DNA of 64,000 nucleotides from an uncultured Granulosicoccus sp. (GCA_947492525.1 CANLNQ010000024.1:51652-115651); one strand, 5' to 3'. Positions 9,412 through 19,071 are shown, numbered from the stretch's first letter. Program-made: numbers and translations. The notes: generated by a model not told the origin, from the letters alone.

Positions 9412-10524
9412 ATGGCAGGTAATACTTTTGGCAAGCTCTTCACCGTCTCAACCTTTGGTGAGAGTCATGGCCCCGCATTGGGTTGTATCGTGGACGGTTG
9501 CCCTCCGGGCTTGCCGTTGTCCAGCAGTGATCTGCAGCGAGATCTGGACCGGCGCAAGCCGGGCACCAGTCGCTATACCACACAGCGTCGGGAAGCTGAT
9601 GAGGTGGAGATACTCTCTGGCGTGTTCGAGGGCAAGACCACGGGTACGCCCATCGGTCTGCTGATTCGCAACACGGATCAGCGCTCGCGTGACTATGACA
9701 AGATCAAGGCGCAGTTCCGGCCGGCGCACGCCGACTACACCTATCAGCACAAGTACGGGTTTCGCGATTATCGCGGTGGCGGACGATCCTCGGCTCGCGA
9801 AACGGCGATGCGCGTGGCTGCCGGTTCGGTTGCCAAGATTGCACTGGCGCAGCCGTCTCTGGGAGGCGTGAAGATCCGTGGCTATCTGTCGCAACTGGGG
9901 CCCATCGAACTGGACCGGTCCGGTTTCGACTGGGACGAGGTGGGGAACAATCCCTTCTTCTGGCCCAATGCGGCGCAGGTGCCCGAGCTGGAAGCCTATA
10001 TGCAGAAGCTGAGCAAGGACGGGGATTCCATCGGTGCCAAGGTCAATGTCCAGGCTGACAATGTCCCGGTTGGCTGGGGCGAACCGGTGTTCGATCGCCT
10101 GGATGCCGATATCGCACATGGCCTGATGAGCATCAATGCGGTCAAGGGTGTCGAGATCGGGGCGGGGTTTGCCTCGGTGTCTCAGCGCGGTTCCGAACAC
10201 CGGGACGAGATCACCAGCCAGGGCTTTCTGTCCAATGAGGCTGGCGGGGTGCTCGGTGGCATTTCCTCGGGGCAGAGCATCACGGCGGCCCTGGCATTGA
10301 AGCCGACTTCCAGTCTGCGCCTGCCGGGCAGAAGTGTGGACATCCACGGTAATGACATTGAAGTGATCACGACCGGGCGACACGACCCTTGCGTGGGAAT
10401 TCGTGCAACCCCCATCGCCGAAGCCATGTTGGCGCTGGTGCTGGTAGACCATGCGCTGCGCCATCGTGCGCAGAATGCCGACGTCAAGCACGATACGCCT
10501 GTCATTCCAGCTGCCCGCAGCTAG
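9412..10524 (+). CDS. aroC: Chorismate synthase
   Basis: This 370-residue enzyme converts 5-enolpyruvylshikimate 3-phosphate to chorismate using reduced FMN, the last common step to the aromatic amino acids. Family signatures are [14 protein letters not shown] near residue 14, the active-site segment [14 protein letters not shown] near residue 102, and [11 protein letters not shown] just after. The length matches the bacterial bifunctional and monofunctional enzymes. It starts 18 bp after the relA stop and 47 bp before the DUF3127-like gene, so the three may be co-transcribed. A long open frame on the opposite strand is a codon-bias shadow. Confidence 0.97.
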   Translation: MAGNTFGKLFTVSTFGESHGPALGCIVDGCPPGLPLSSSDLQRDLDRRKPGTSRYTTQRREADEVEILSGVFEGKTTGTPIGLLIRNTDQRSRDYDKIKAQFRPAHADYTYQHKYGFRDYRGGGRSSARETAMRVAAGSVAKIALAQPSLGGVKIRGYLSQLGPIELDRSGFDWDEVGNNPFFWPNAAQVPELEAYMQKLSKDGDSIGAKVNVQADNVPVGWGEPVFDRLDADIAHGLMSINAVKGVEIGAGFASVSQRGSEHRDEITSQGFLSNEAGGVLGGISSGQSITAALALKPTSSLRLPGRSVDIHGNDIEVITTGRHDPCVGIRATPIAEAMLALVLVDHALRHRAQNADVKHDTPVIPAARS

Positions 10525-10571
10525 GCTGCCGGCGGCAACCATTCATACACGATTCAATCGAGAAGGCATCC

Positions 10572-10955
10572 ATGGGCTACAAGGCCGAAGGCAAAGTTGT
10601 AAAGATTTTCGACGCGGAGCAGAAGAGCGCTTCGTTTCAGGCGCGCGAGTTTGTCATCGAGGTGGCAGATGGGCAGTATCCGCAGATGGTGAAATTCCAG
10701 CTGGTGCAGGACAAGTGCTCACTGGTCGATGATTACTCCGAAGGCGACGAGATCGAGGTCGAGTTCGATCTTCGGGGGCGCGAGTGGAATGGCAAGTATT
10801 TCACCAATCTGCAGGCATGGCGCATCAACCGTGCCGGTGAAGGTGGTGGCCAGGGTGGCAATGGCGGTGGGCAGGCTGCTCAGCAAGCGAAGCCACAGGC
10901 GTCGGCAGCCACGAGCTCTGCCAGCAGTGACTTCGACGACGACATACCGTTCTGA
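10572..10955 (+). CDS. Small DUF3127-like protein with SSB-like acidic C-terminal tip
   Basis: The protein has 127 residues and starts at the ATG at 10572, preceded by AGAAGG at 10561-10566. Residues 1-90 are a compact beta-rich domain (MGYKAEGKVVKIFDAEQ, DEIEVEFDLRGREWNGKYF) that resembles DUF3127, a predicted OB-fold family best known from Bacteroidota. Residues 91-119 are a Gly/Gln/Ala/Ser linker. The chain ends in SDFDDDIPF, almost identical to the tip through which single-stranded DNA-binding protein (SSB) recruits partners. Domain plus linker plus tip copies the SSB plan in miniature. A role in DNA metabolism is inferred. It follows aroC on the same strand. Confidence 0.8.
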   Translation: MGYKAEGKVVKIFDAEQKSASFQAREFVIEVADGQYPQMVKFQLVQDKCSLVDDYSEGDEIEVEFDLRGREWNGKYFTNLQAWRINRAGEGGGQGGNGGGQAAQQAKPQASAATSSASSDFDDDIPF

Positions 10956-10979
10956 TCAGACAATCACCCTTGCCGCTAA

Positions 10980-11007
10980 CCGGATCCGTCATCTGATGAG
11001 GTTCCGG
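10980..11007. terminator. Candidate bidirectional terminator hairpin
   Basis: CCGGATCC at 10980-10987 pairs with GGTTCCGG at 11000-11007 with one mismatch, and CAT/ATG pairing extends it inside the loop. It lies between the convergent ends of the DUF3127-like gene and the gntR-type gene. There is no U-tract, so intrinsic termination is uncertain. Confidence 0.4.
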
Positions 11008-11077
11008 CAACCAGGCAGTACGCCGCGAGCTCAACCGCTCTGTCAGGGCATTCCAGGGTACTGGCAGCAGGATCTGA

Positions 11078-11761
11078 TCACTGATCTGCAGCCGTGATTT
11101 TCTGCAGGTGGCGGCGTCGCAATGACGCCGCCACTTCTCGTTTGGTCGTCTCGATATGCGTGCGCAAGGTCGCCACGGCATCCTCCACAGCCCCATCCCG
11201 GCACGATTGCAGAATCTGTCTGTGTTCCTTCATGGGCCGCTCGAGTCCGGTGACTTCGGTAACTCGTAGTCGAATCAGTGGGCCCACTCGCTGTTCGAAA
11301 TCGCTGATCAGGGACAATAGCTGCCGATTGCCACAGGGTTCCAGAATACAGGTGTGGAACCGCCGGTTGAGTTCGCTCCATCGCTTCTTGTCAGGCGAGG
11401 CCTGGTATTCATCCAGGATCGCCTGAGCCAGCTCGAAATCCGACTCGGCCATGTGCGGAATGGCCAGTTCCAACGCTCGGCATTCCAGGGCCACTCGAAT
11501 ATCCAGCATTTCCAGTAGATCATCGTCGCTGACCGATCGCACGATGGCACCTCGGCGTGGCAGGAACTCCACCAGATTCTCCATTTCCAGGCGACGCAGC
11601 GCTTCTCGCACAGGTACCTTGCTGACACCATGCCGCTGGGCGATGTCATCCTGCCGCAGTGCCTGACCACCTTCCAGTCGGCCTGCCAGAATTTCCTCGC
11701 GCAGTGCTCGATACACGTCGAAAAACGCAGCCGAGCGGTCCTCCTTGGGAACTCCAGACAT
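11078..11761 (-). CDS. GntR family transcriptional regulator, FCD subfamily
   Basis: The 227-residue protein has an N-terminal winged helix-turn-helix (about residues 14-75, with QDDIAQRHGVSKVPVREALR) and a C-terminal all-helical FCD domain. Candidate metal or ligand ligands of the FCD domain are Asp/His in NRRFHTCI, KEHRQIL and LRTHIE. FCD regulators usually respond to small organic acids and control the neighbouring catabolic gene. The gene diverges from the FAD oxidoreductase at 11924, and a perfect 14-bp palindrome lies between the two. The effector is probably the substrate or product of that oxidoreductase, but its identity cannot be read from the sequence. Confidence 0.9.
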   Translation of the reverse strand: MSGVPKEDRSAAFFDVYRALREEILAGRLEGGQALRQDDIAQRHGVSKVPVREALRRLEMENLVEFLPRRGAIVRSVSDDDLLEMLDIRVALECRALELAIPHMAESDFELAQAILDEYQASPDKKRWSELNRRFHTCILEPCGNRQLLSLISDFEQRVGPLIRLRVTEVTGLERPMKEHRQILQSCRDGAVEDAVATLRTHIETTKREVAASLRRRHLQKITAADQ

Positions 11762-11827
11762 TGATCAATCGCATCGTTGAAAGGTCTGTGATTATACACT
11801 TCTGCAATAAAGGATTATATTTATTGA

Positions 11828-11841
11828 AATCGTATACGATT
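11828..11841. promoter_or_regulatory. Candidate GntR operator, perfect 14-bp palindrome
   Basis: AATCGTATACGATT is fully self-complementary and sits in the 162-bp divergent region, 67 bp upstream of the GntR gene. FCD-type GntR operators are often short T/G...A/C palindromes of this kind. A second, weaker inverted element GTGATTATACAC lies at 11788-11799 and overlaps a minus-strand TATAAT (11791-11796) that could be the gntR -10 box. Confidence 0.6.
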
Positions 11842-11923
11842 ATGAGATGATCCAGTCCTGGCTTCGGCGGCGCGCGGGAGCGCATGACCGCAGTGGCTTA
11901 TCGATTCCCTGTTCAGAGCACGC

Positions 11924-13294
11924 ATGAAGAAAACGCATTACGAGGTGGCCGTCATCGGCTGCGGTTCCATCGGCTTGGCCAGTGCCTACTATCTGGCAAG
12001 AAACCATGGCCTGCAGGATCTGGCGCTGATCGACAGCGGTCAGCCGATGGCCTTCACCTCCGCCCAATCCGGCGAGAATTATCGCAATTGGTGGCCACAC
12101 CCTTCCATGGTGGCGTTTACCAATCGTTCCATCGATCTGCTGGAAGAGATTGCCCGGCAGACCGACAATCGCATCAACATGAACCGGCGTGGCTATGTGC
12201 TGGCAAGTCGCCGGGAGGATGTCGATCAGTTGGTGACGCAGTTGCACGAAGGTCTGGGTGACGCTGCCGCTGAGCTGCTGCGCTATCACGATGATGCCCG
12301 GGGCAGTCACTACGAACGACCCGTGCATGCCGATTGGCAAGGCGTGCGAGAAGGTGTGGACATTCTGCGTAGTCAGGAACTCATACGCGCGGTGTTTCCC
12401 TCCTATGCCGAGGATATCCAGAGCATCGTTCATATCCGGCGCGGCGGCGATATCAGCGCTCAACAGCTTGGCATGTTCATGCTGGAACATCTCAAATCAG
12501 TGGGGGCGCAGCGCGTCAGTGGTTCGGTGAAGGCAATTCGGGCAGATGCGCCGTTTGTACTGGAGATCCACGACGAGCAGACTGGCACCACGCAAATCAC
12601 GGCCGACAGGCTGATCAATGCCGCGGGACCCTTTGCCGCCGATATTGCCGAGATGCTCGGGCAGTCGCTTCCATTGTTCAACACCTTTCAACAGAAGATC
12701 GCGTTCGAAGACAGGGCGCAGGCCATTCCCCGGGATATGCCGTTCTCCATCGATCTGGATGAGCAGCTGATTGATTGGCAGCCCGATGAGCGTGAATTGC
12801 TGCTCGAAGATCCGGATTTTGCCTGGCTGGCCGAGACCTTGCCCGGTGCCATCCACTGTCGTCCTGATGGGGGTGACCACGGTCGCTGGATCAAGCTGGG
12901 CTGGGCCTACAACGACCGGCGTGCCGAAGCGTCCCGAGAGCTGCCACTGGATGACAACTTCCCGGAAGTGGTGCTGCGAGGAGCGGCACGGCTGAACCCA
13001 TCCTTGAAGGCGTACTATGGGCAGTTGCCCCGTGCCATGCACCATTACGGCGGCTGGTACACCATGACCGAGGAGAACTGGCCCTTGATCGGTCCCATGC
13101 AGGCGGAGGGGGCTTTCATGAACTGCGCCATGTCCGGTTTCGGGACCATGTCCGCTTGTGCGGCAGGCGAGTTGTGTGCTGCCTGGGTGGCTGACGCACC
13201 ATTACCCCGCTATGCGCGCGATTTCTCTCTGGCGCGCAGAGACGATGCGCAACTGATGCAGCAGCTTCACGACGGCAACAAGGGAATTCTCTGA
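11924..13294 (+). CDS. FAD-dependent oxidoreductase of the DAO (D-amino-acid oxidase/sarcosine dehydrogenase-like) family
   Basis: The 456-residue flavoprotein begins with the dinucleotide-binding fold VAVIGCGSIGLASAYYLAR (GxGxxG). It also has the DAO-family C-terminal element YGGWYTMTEENWPLIGPM and a glycine-rich segment near SGFGTMSACAAGE that closes over FAD. DAO-family enzymes oxidise amines, amino acids or N-methyl compounds. The nearby choline sulfatase and betaine importer make an N-methylated or amino-acid substrate plausible; this is inference. It is divergent from, and probably controlled by, the GntR regulator. The ATG at 11924 directly precedes the fold and has no strong ribosome binding site. 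Confidence 0.85.
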   Translation: MKKTHYEVAVIGCGSIGLASAYYLARNHGLQDLALIDSGQPMAFTSAQSGENYRNWWPHPSMVAFTNRSIDLLEEIARQTDNRINMNRRGYVLASRREDVDQLVTQLHEGLGDAAAELLRYHDDARGSHYERPVHADWQGVREGVDILRSQELIRAVFPSYAEDIQSIVHIRRGGDISAQQLGMFMLEHLKSVGAQRVSGSVKAIRADAPFVLEIHDEQTGTTQITADRLINAAGPFAADIAEMLGQSLPLFNTFQQKIAFEDRAQAIPRDMPFSIDLDEQLIDWQPDERELLLEDPDFAWLAETLPGAIHCRPDGGDHGRWIKLGWAYNDRRAEASRELPLDDNFPEVVLRGAARLNPSLKAYYGQLPRAMHHYGGWYTMTEENWPLIGPMQAEGAFMNCAMSGFGTMSACAAGELCAAWVADAPLPRYARDFSLARRDDAQLMQQLHDGNKGIL

Positions 13295-13312
13295 CAGGAC
13301 TGTTGATACACC

Positions 13313-13702
13313 CTAGTAGAAGTAATCATCAACCAGATAGGACAAGGCAAAACCTGTCACTGCCAGGCCGGCAACGCAGTAGATGAAGCGGTTGATCGAT
13401 TGTCCTCTGACTTGCTGTCGCAGCAACAAGCCCGCGGCGATGACGCAGTAGAGCAGGCCGGCGGCCAGTAGTCCCATTGACGCACCGAACGTGAAGGCGC
13501 TGCGGGGCTGGGTGGCATCCGTGACCTCGGTGCTGGCAGCGCTTTGTTCGTCACTTTCACCCGCCGCGGTGTTCTGCTCCACTGGGGTATGCGGGATGAT
13601 ACCGTCAGGATTCAGGTCTTCTGCCCAGCGACCGAGGCCGACGGCGAAGGCGGCCATGAGGATGACCATGATGGCAAGAACAAGATACTGACGTTGGGTC
13701 AT
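13313..13702 (-). CDS. Small membrane protein of unknown function
   Basis: I do not recognise this 129-residue protein. It has a hydrophobic helix at about residues 6-25, then an Asp/Glu/Ser/Thr-rich loop (about 30-68) and two further hydrophobic helices at about 74-94 and 104-124, ending in DDYFY. It is convergent with the FAD oxidoreductase (gap 18 bp) and divergent from the choline sulfatase. Codon use looks like that of its neighbours, which supports a real gene, but no conserved motif points to a function. Confidence 0.6.
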   Translation of the reverse strand: MTQRQYLVLAIMVILMAAFAVGLGRWAEDLNPDGIIPHTPVEQNTAAGESDEQSAASTEVTDATQPRSAFTFGASMGLLAAGLLYCVIAAGLLLRQQVRGQSINRFIYCVAGLAVTGFALSYLVDDYFY

Positions 13703-13954
13703 GCGTAAGACAGTCTCGTGAACAGAAGGGTCTTCGATATCTTCGGGTGCGCAATCAGAGGCCGATGTCTGTGGTATGCGCTCTGCCGGCAGTCGAAGCG
13801 GGTGGGTCTGCGCCTACTATAGCAAAACGCCTTGTGATCGATGGGCGATGGCTGGTGGTCCTGACGGTGATCCTGTACCTTGTCTGAACCGGCCAGCCGC
13901 AGAGTGACAATGCATCAGCATGCGGCATTTTCTCTGACAGGAGCAATGCGATTC

Positions 13955-15460
13955 ATGACAAGAAATATTCTGGTGCTGATGGTGGATCAGCTCAATGGGA
14001 CGCTGTTTCCCGATGGTCCTGCGCCCTGGTTGCATGCGCCCAATCTGAAGCGCCTGGCTGAGCGCTCGGTTCGGTTTGCCAACTGCTATACCGCTTCGCC
14101 GCTTTGTGCACCCGGCCGGGCCAGTTTCATGTCAGGTCAGCTGCCGTCGATAACCGGTGTCTACGACAACGCTGCAGAATTTCCTTCAGATCTGCCTACC
14201 TATGCCCATCATCTGCGTGCCGCGGGCTATTACACCTGCTTGTCAGGGAAGATGCATTTTGTGGGTCCGGATCAGATGCACGGCTTCGAGGAGCGATTGA
14301 CGACCGACATCTATCCTGCCGATTTCGGCTGGACGCCCGATTACCGAAAACCGGGGGAGCGCATCGATTGGTGGTATCACAACCTGGGATCGGTCACCGG
14401 TGCCGGAGTTGCGGAAATCTCCAACCAGATGGAGTACGACGATGAGGTCGCCTACAATGCTTGCGCAAAGCTCTATGACCTGGCGCGAGGTCAGGACGAA
14501 CGCCCCTGGTGCCTGACGGTCAGCTTCACGCATCCTCACGACCCGTATGTGGCGCGTCAGAAATACTGGGATCTCTACGACGATTGTGAACACCTCTTGC
14601 CGGAAGTGCCGGCGTTTGCCTATGAGCAGCATGACGCCCATTCCCGGCGTATCTTCGATGCCAATGACTGGCGCAGTTTCACTATCAGTGAACAGGATAT
14701 CCGGCGATCACGTCAGGCCTACTTTGCCAATATCAGCTATCTGGATGACAAGATAGGGCAGATACTGGAAGTGCTCGAGACCACAGAGCAGGAAGCTGAC
14801 ATTCTATTCGTCTCGGATCATGGCGACATGCTGGGCGAGCGGGGCTTGTGGTTCAAGATGAGCATGTTCGATGGCTCATCCCGCGTGCCCATGATGATAT
14901 CGACACCGGATCTGCCCGCCGGACGCATCGATACGCCGGTATCGACCATTGATGTCTGCCCGACACTGGCAGAGCTGGCGGGTGCAGACATGCAGTCTGT
15001 TTCGGACTGGACAGAAGGTCGTAGCTTGCTGGGTGTTGCCAGGGGTACGGTGGGGCGCGGACCGGTTGCCATTGAATATGCTGCAGAAGCCTCGTATGCA
15101 CCGGTAGTGGCATTGCGCGACGCGCGCTACAAGTACGTGCGGTGTACGCTCGATCCGGAACAACTCTTCGATCTGGTCAACGATCCGCACGAGCTGAACA
15201 ATCTTGCGCAGGACAAGGAGCATGCTGACGTATTACAGGAAATGCGTGAATTGGCGGATAGCCGCTGGGATCTGGAGCGATTCGATGCTGATGTACGGCG
15301 CTCTCAGGCCCGTCGCTGGGTGGTGTATGGCGCACTGCGCAATGGTGCCTACTACCCCTGGGATTACCAGCCATTGCAAAAGGCGAGTGATCGTTACATG
15401 CGTAACCACATGGATCTGAACGAGGTGGAACATCGGCAGCGTTTTCCACGGGGGGATTAA
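13955..15460 (+). CDS. betC: Choline-sulfatase (BetC-like)
   Basis: This 501-residue type I sulfatase has the formylglycine motif LCAPGRASFMSG (Cys51 in C-x-P-x-R) and the start NILVLMVDQLNGTLFPDG with the metal-binding Asp, which is near-diagnostic for BetC. Further metal ligands lie in FVSDHGDMLGE. BetC splits choline-O-sulfate into choline and sulfate, feeding glycine betaine synthesis or carbon use. The ATG at 13955 reproduces the family N-terminus; AGGAG at 13939-13943 serves it at 11 bp, and another ATG at 13946 is possible. No betA, betB or betI is adjacent. The yehZYXW-type betaine importer 3 kb downstream suggests a local osmolyte theme. Confidence 0.88.
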   Translation: MTRNILVLMVDQLNGTLFPDGPAPWLHAPNLKRLAERSVRFANCYTASPLCAPGRASFMSGQLPSITGVYDNAAEFPSDLPTYAHHLRAAGYYTCLSGKMHFVGPDQMHGFEERLTTDIYPADFGWTPDYRKPGERIDWWYHNLGSVTGAGVAEISNQMEYDDEVAYNACAKLYDLARGQDERPWCLTVSFTHPHDPYVARQKYWDLYDDCEHLLPEVPAFAYEQHDAHSRRIFDANDWRSFTISEQDIRRSRQAYFANISYLDDKIGQILEVLETTEQEADILFVSDHGDMLGERGLWFKMSMFDGSSRVPMMISTPDLPAGRIDTPVSTIDVCPTLAELAGADMQSVSDWTEGRSLLGVARGTVGRGPVAIEYAAEASYAPVVALRDARYKYVRCTLDPEQLFDLVNDPHELNNLAQDKEHADVLQEMRELADSRWDLERFDADVRRSQARRWVVYGALRNGAYYPWDYQPLQKASDRYMRNHMDLNEVEHRQRFPRGD

Positions 15461-15557
15461 GTTCCCGACATTGCCGTATTGACGGAATGCCCCGGCGAGA
15501 ATGACACGGAAGTGCTGCTAACATTCAGCGCTCCAATGAATTTGAAGGAACGAACTC

Positions 15558-16487
15558 ATGATCCGGTACCCACAGTGTGACACTACCTGTCGACGATCTC
15601 GCAAGAGCATGGGGGCAGCAGTCGTCCTTTGCGTTCTGCTTGCATCCTGTAGTAGCGATGATGACGGCACCTCGCCCTTGAACGATGATCCGACCACAGA
15701 TCCGGATAACGATGACCGGCCGGGAATTGCCATTGAAGGCCTCAATGGCACACCGGCGGATCAGCTGACATCCCCCTGGTTGGTCAATATGTCCTTTTTC
15801 AGGCTGGACTCCAAAACACCGGGTACCGGAGATGGATTCGTTGAACTGGTCGGGTATGACGACGATTTCCCGGTATCCAGTCACATCGATTTCTACACGC
15901 CCGAGCTGGATACCTGCGAGATAAGCGATTTAAGTGATACCGGTGACGGCGGAGACGATCGCTATCCCGATGGAATCAGCGGGGGAGAGTCGCTGACGCT
16001 CAATACATCGTCGGGCAGCTGGTTCGAGCTTCCTTTGATCGAAGGTTCGATTGGTGTGTACGAAACCGATAATGGGCTGCCAGGCGCATTTCCTGCCGAT
16101 CTGAGCCTATCGGTGCCAGGCGATGTATTCCCTGCTATTGCCAACTATCCACTGCGCGAGCCGGAAGCGCCGATCAGGATTCTGCCTGCATCCGATACCC
16201 TGACCATGGACGATGTGACTACCGCGTTCACCTGGGTCCCGGGTGCACAGTTGCCGGGTGAGTCTATCGATCTGACAGCCATGGCTTTTGCGGCCGACGG
16301 CGGCTTCATCGGTTTTCCCGTTGTCTGTCGGGTAGTGGACGACGGCAGTTTCGCCTTGCCACAGGAGGTCGTGGAGGCTTTCGGCAACACGGAAGACATC
16401 ATCCGCGTGCGCTTCGAACGAGTGTCGAGGCGCGTGGATTTCATCGATGGCGTCGTGTTTCATCAGAGAACGACAGTCAGCGAGTAG
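15558..16487 (+). CDS. Hypothetical lipoprotein with Asp/Thr-rich linker
   Basis: The 309-residue protein starts with a basic region, a hydrophobic core and lipobox LLASC (Cys31), so it should be lipidated. Residues after Cys31 form an acidic low-complexity linker (SSDDDGTSPLNDDPTTDPDN), followed by a domain of about 250 residues rich in beta-strand-like segments. I recognise no family. A strong AAGGA lies 9 bp before the ATG. An acidic residue directly after the lipidated Cys is not seen (Ser-Ser follows), so export to the outer membrane is the default expectation. Confidence 0.75.
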   Translation: MIRYPQCDTTCRRSRKSMGAAVVLCVLLASCSSDDDGTSPLNDDPTTDPDNDDRPGIAIEGLNGTPADQLTSPWLVNMSFFRLDSKTPGTGDGFVELVGYDDDFPVSSHIDFYTPELDTCEISDLSDTGDGGDDRYPDGISGGESLTLNTSSGSWFELPLIEGSIGVYETDNGLPGAFPADLSLSVPGDVFPAIANYPLREPEAPIRILPASDTLTMDDVTTAFTWVPGAQLPGESIDLTAMAFAADGGFIGFPVVCRVVDDGSFALPQEVVEAFGNTEDIIRVRFERVSRRVDFIDGVVFHQRTTVSE

Positions 16488-16633
16488 AAGCGTCGGCAGC
16501 AGGCGAGGTCTGCGTTGGGTCGTCCCTGACGTCTTGTCGCCTCGTCCTGCTGCAGCCGACTGCCATTTGCCGCAGCTGCGCGCAGATTCGGGCTCGTTTC
16601 CTCGAGACCTGTCAGATGCAGCCGTGTCAGCGC

Positions 16634-17128
16634 TTAGCGATGATAGGCTTTGCTGACCGCGTAGCTATCTTCGAACCAGTGCCACAGAGCTACCTGCCCG
16701 TCGCGCACTTTTGCCCGCAGCGCGAATGAAAAAACACCGGTTTCCTCACCCGATCTTGTGGTGATGGCGTTCATCTTGCCGAACACGGCAACGGTGTCCC
16801 CGGATGCGAAGGCATCGGTGTTGTCCCATTGCGTTGTCTGCAGGTTTTCGGAGAAGATGGCGAGGAATTCGAAGATGGCTTGCTTGCCTTCCCATGGGCC
16901 TATCCAAGGCAGGCTCTCATCGCCTTCGTTGTGCCAGACCATGTCATCAGACATCAGAGTCGCCATCCGTTCCATGTCACCTCCACCCATGGCTTCCATG
17001 AATGCCATGACGGTATCCAGACTGTGCTGACTGGTACTGTCCATCGTCTGGGCATTGACATGCTGGCCGAGAATCAGGGCCATGGAGCCGCCGAATGAGC
17101 TTGCAAGCAGTTTTCTTCTGTTCATCAT
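16634..17128 (-). CDS. SnoaL/NTF2-like exported protein with Tat-like signal
   Basis: The protein has about 164 residues from ATG 17128 (a second ATG follows directly). Its N-terminus MNRRKLLASS followed by a hydrophobic stretch and HVNAQT looks like a twin-arginine or Sec signal peptide. The mature part is a SnoaL-like domain with typical features: TVMAFMEAMGGGDMERMATL, MSDDMVWHNEGD, and a C-terminal W-H-W-F-E-D segment. This cone-shaped fold is used by small isomerases and hydrolases and for ligand binding, so the activity cannot be named. It is followed, after a 161-bp gap upstream, by the outer-membrane protein gene on the same strand. Confidence 0.75.
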   Translation of the reverse strand: MMNRRKLLASSFGGSMALILGQHVNAQTMDSTSQHSLDTVMAFMEAMGGGDMERMATLMSDDMVWHNEGDESLPWIGPWEGKQAIFEFLAIFSENLQTTQWDNTDAFASGDTVAVFGKMNAITTRSGEETGVFSFALRAKVRDGQVALWHWFEDSYAVSKAYHR

Positions 17129-17289
17129 TATTGTCCGTGTAGGAGAATTCCGGCGATAGCCAGGATTTTTCAATGTGGAAGCGTTCTGGCCGTTGTTGTG
17201 CGATTCCAGTGCGACACACATTGGTGTGACGACGAGAGCCGCGTCTTCCGTTGGTAGAAAACGGGTATCGATCGATGAGGCTGCGAGTG

Positions 17290-18018
17290 TCAGAAGCTGC
17301 TGCGCAGACCCAGTAGAACTTCATGGACTGTCTCGTCGACTTGAAAGCCGTCGGTGAAGGAGTCCTGTCCGGTACTGGCATCGCCCAGTGATGCGTACTG
17401 GTATTCGCCAAAGAGGGCGATGCGATCGGTCATCGTCAGGCTGGCGCCGACACCGACATTCCAGGTGAACTCGGTCGAGCTCTGATCTGCGTAGGCGTCG
17501 TAATAGCCGTCGGCGGCACCATCAAAAGCATCGAATTCGGCGATGCCAGCGCCGCCCAGTCGGGCAGCATAGCGGTTGTGAGAGACGCCGACACCTGCCT
17601 TGAAGTACGGTTTGAACGCCGAACCCAGTGCGATATCGTAAAAACCTTCCAGTGTCAGGCTGGTGCTGTTGATGTCGCCATCGAGAATGTACTCTTCGCC
17701 ACTACGTGCACCGCTGCCCAGCCGTCGATCGTTGATGTCGGCCTGGTGGAATCCCAGACGTACCTCGACACGAACGGGACCATCCGTTGCATGGCCAATA
17801 CCCAGGCTGCCGACCAGGCCATCGTCGGCATCGAACTCTGCCGGAAAATCAGGATCCACCGCAATGTTGTTGCCATAGGGTTGTGAAGGCTTGTCCTGTG
17901 AGCTGATGCCGATACCGGCGGTGCCATAGAGGCCATCGGCGTGTACCGTACCGATCAGCGAAAGTGTTGCCACGGCGACTGACATGAATGGTTTGTGCTT
18001 GTGTGGCATTGTCGTCAT
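17290..18018 (-). CDS. Outer-membrane beta-barrel protein (OmpW/OMP_b-brl-like)
   Basis: The 242-residue protein starts at ATG 18018 (ATG 18009 is also possible) with a signal peptide ending in HADG. It continues with alternating hydrophobic/polar strands such as LYGTAGIGISSQ, VRVEVRLGFHQ, TLEGFYDIALG, YFKAGVGVSHN and FTWNVGVGASL. The final strand VHEVLLGLRSSF ends in Phe, the signal recognised by the BAM complex. The size and strand count fit an eight-stranded barrel. The long loop of Asp/Gly/Ala residues near FDAFDGAADGYYDAY is surface exposed. Ligand or function is unknown. Confidence 0.8.
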   Translation of the reverse strand: MTTMPHKHKPFMSVAVATLSLIGTVHADGLYGTAGIGISSQDKPSQPYGNNIAVDPDFPAEFDADDGLVGSLGIGHATDGPVRVEVRLGFHQADINDRRLGSGARSGEEYILDGDINSTSLTLEGFYDIALGSAFKPYFKAGVGVSHNRYAARLGGAGIAEFDAFDGAADGYYDAYADQSSTEFTWNVGVGASLTMTDRIALFGEYQYASLGDASTGQDSFTDGFQVDETVHEVLLGLRSSF

Positions 18019-18325
18019 CTGTATCCGGGTACCATCTGGCGTCGGTCGGGCACGATCATCACGGTGCGCTGTCACGACTGGGTAAAGGTGACACGGGGTT
18101 GCAGTACTCATCGTCACCGCGTGCCCTGTGCAAAGACGAACAGGGTAAACAGTCGACAGGGATTCGATAAGTCCGTGGAAGACGAAAACAGAATCTCGTG
18201 GCATCGAAAGGTGAACCATCGGCCAGTGCGGATGTACGTCATGATCGCAACCATTGGCGATCGCTGGAAAGAGGGTCAAGTGTCTGGCAGTCAACCGAAC
18301 GACAGGGAGCGATGGTTATTGACGT
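18019..18325. other. Gene-free stretch upstream of the outer-membrane protein gene
   Basis: These 307 bp lie between the start of the outer-membrane protein gene and the end of yehW. Open frames here are short and lack ribosome binding sites and codon bias. The region should hold the outer-membrane protein promoter and the end of the importer transcript. I see only a short palindrome GCGATCGC near 18260 and no clear terminator. Confidence 0.4.
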
Positions 18326-19071
18326 CTATCCGGCCGCAGGTCTGCCGGTTTGCCTGCCCAGGTACTGCTCAAGTTGGAGCAGTGAGTCGTAGATAAGAAC
18401 GGCAAACAGACCGACCAGCAGTCCACCTTGCAGAACGAAAGCGGTGTTGTTCGTCAGCAGTCCTGCAATGATCACTTCACCCAGCGTGCTGGCGGCAACG
18501 GTTGAACCGATGGTAGCCGTTCCCAGAGCAATGACGACAGACAGACGGATACCCGTCAGAATGATGGGAAATGCCAGGGGAAGCTCTACCCGCAGCAGGC
18601 GTTGCCAGCGGCTCATGCCGATTCCGCGTGCCGCTTCCATGGTGGCGCTGGGCAAGGTTGTCAAACCGGTGATGGCGTTCTCGAAAATCGGCAGCAGGCC
18701 ATACAGAAAGAGCGCCACCAGAGTGGGGCCGGCTCCAAAGCCGAGCGCCGGTACCGCCAATGCCAGAACCGCAACCGGTGGGAAGGTCTGTCCCATGTTG
18801 GTGATCGTTCGTGACAAGGGCAGAAAGGCCCTGCCGGCGGGGCGGGTGACCAGAATCGCCATGGTCACGGCGACCAGAGTGGCCGCCGCGGAGGCCAGCA
18901 CGACCAGAGCCAGATGGCTGACTGCCAGTGACCACAAAGTGGCTCTTTCGTAGATTACCGGCCCGCCCTCTGGCGCAAAGGGTGCGAATGCCCAGGCAAA
19001 CCAGTGCGGCTTCATCACCAGAACCAGCAGCACAATGGCAAGCGTCGAGCGAAGTACCGCAGCGACACGCA

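Noticed and set aside
9448..10542. Long minus-strand frame opposite aroC
   Set aside because: It mirrors the codon bias of aroC, and its product has no recognisable motif.
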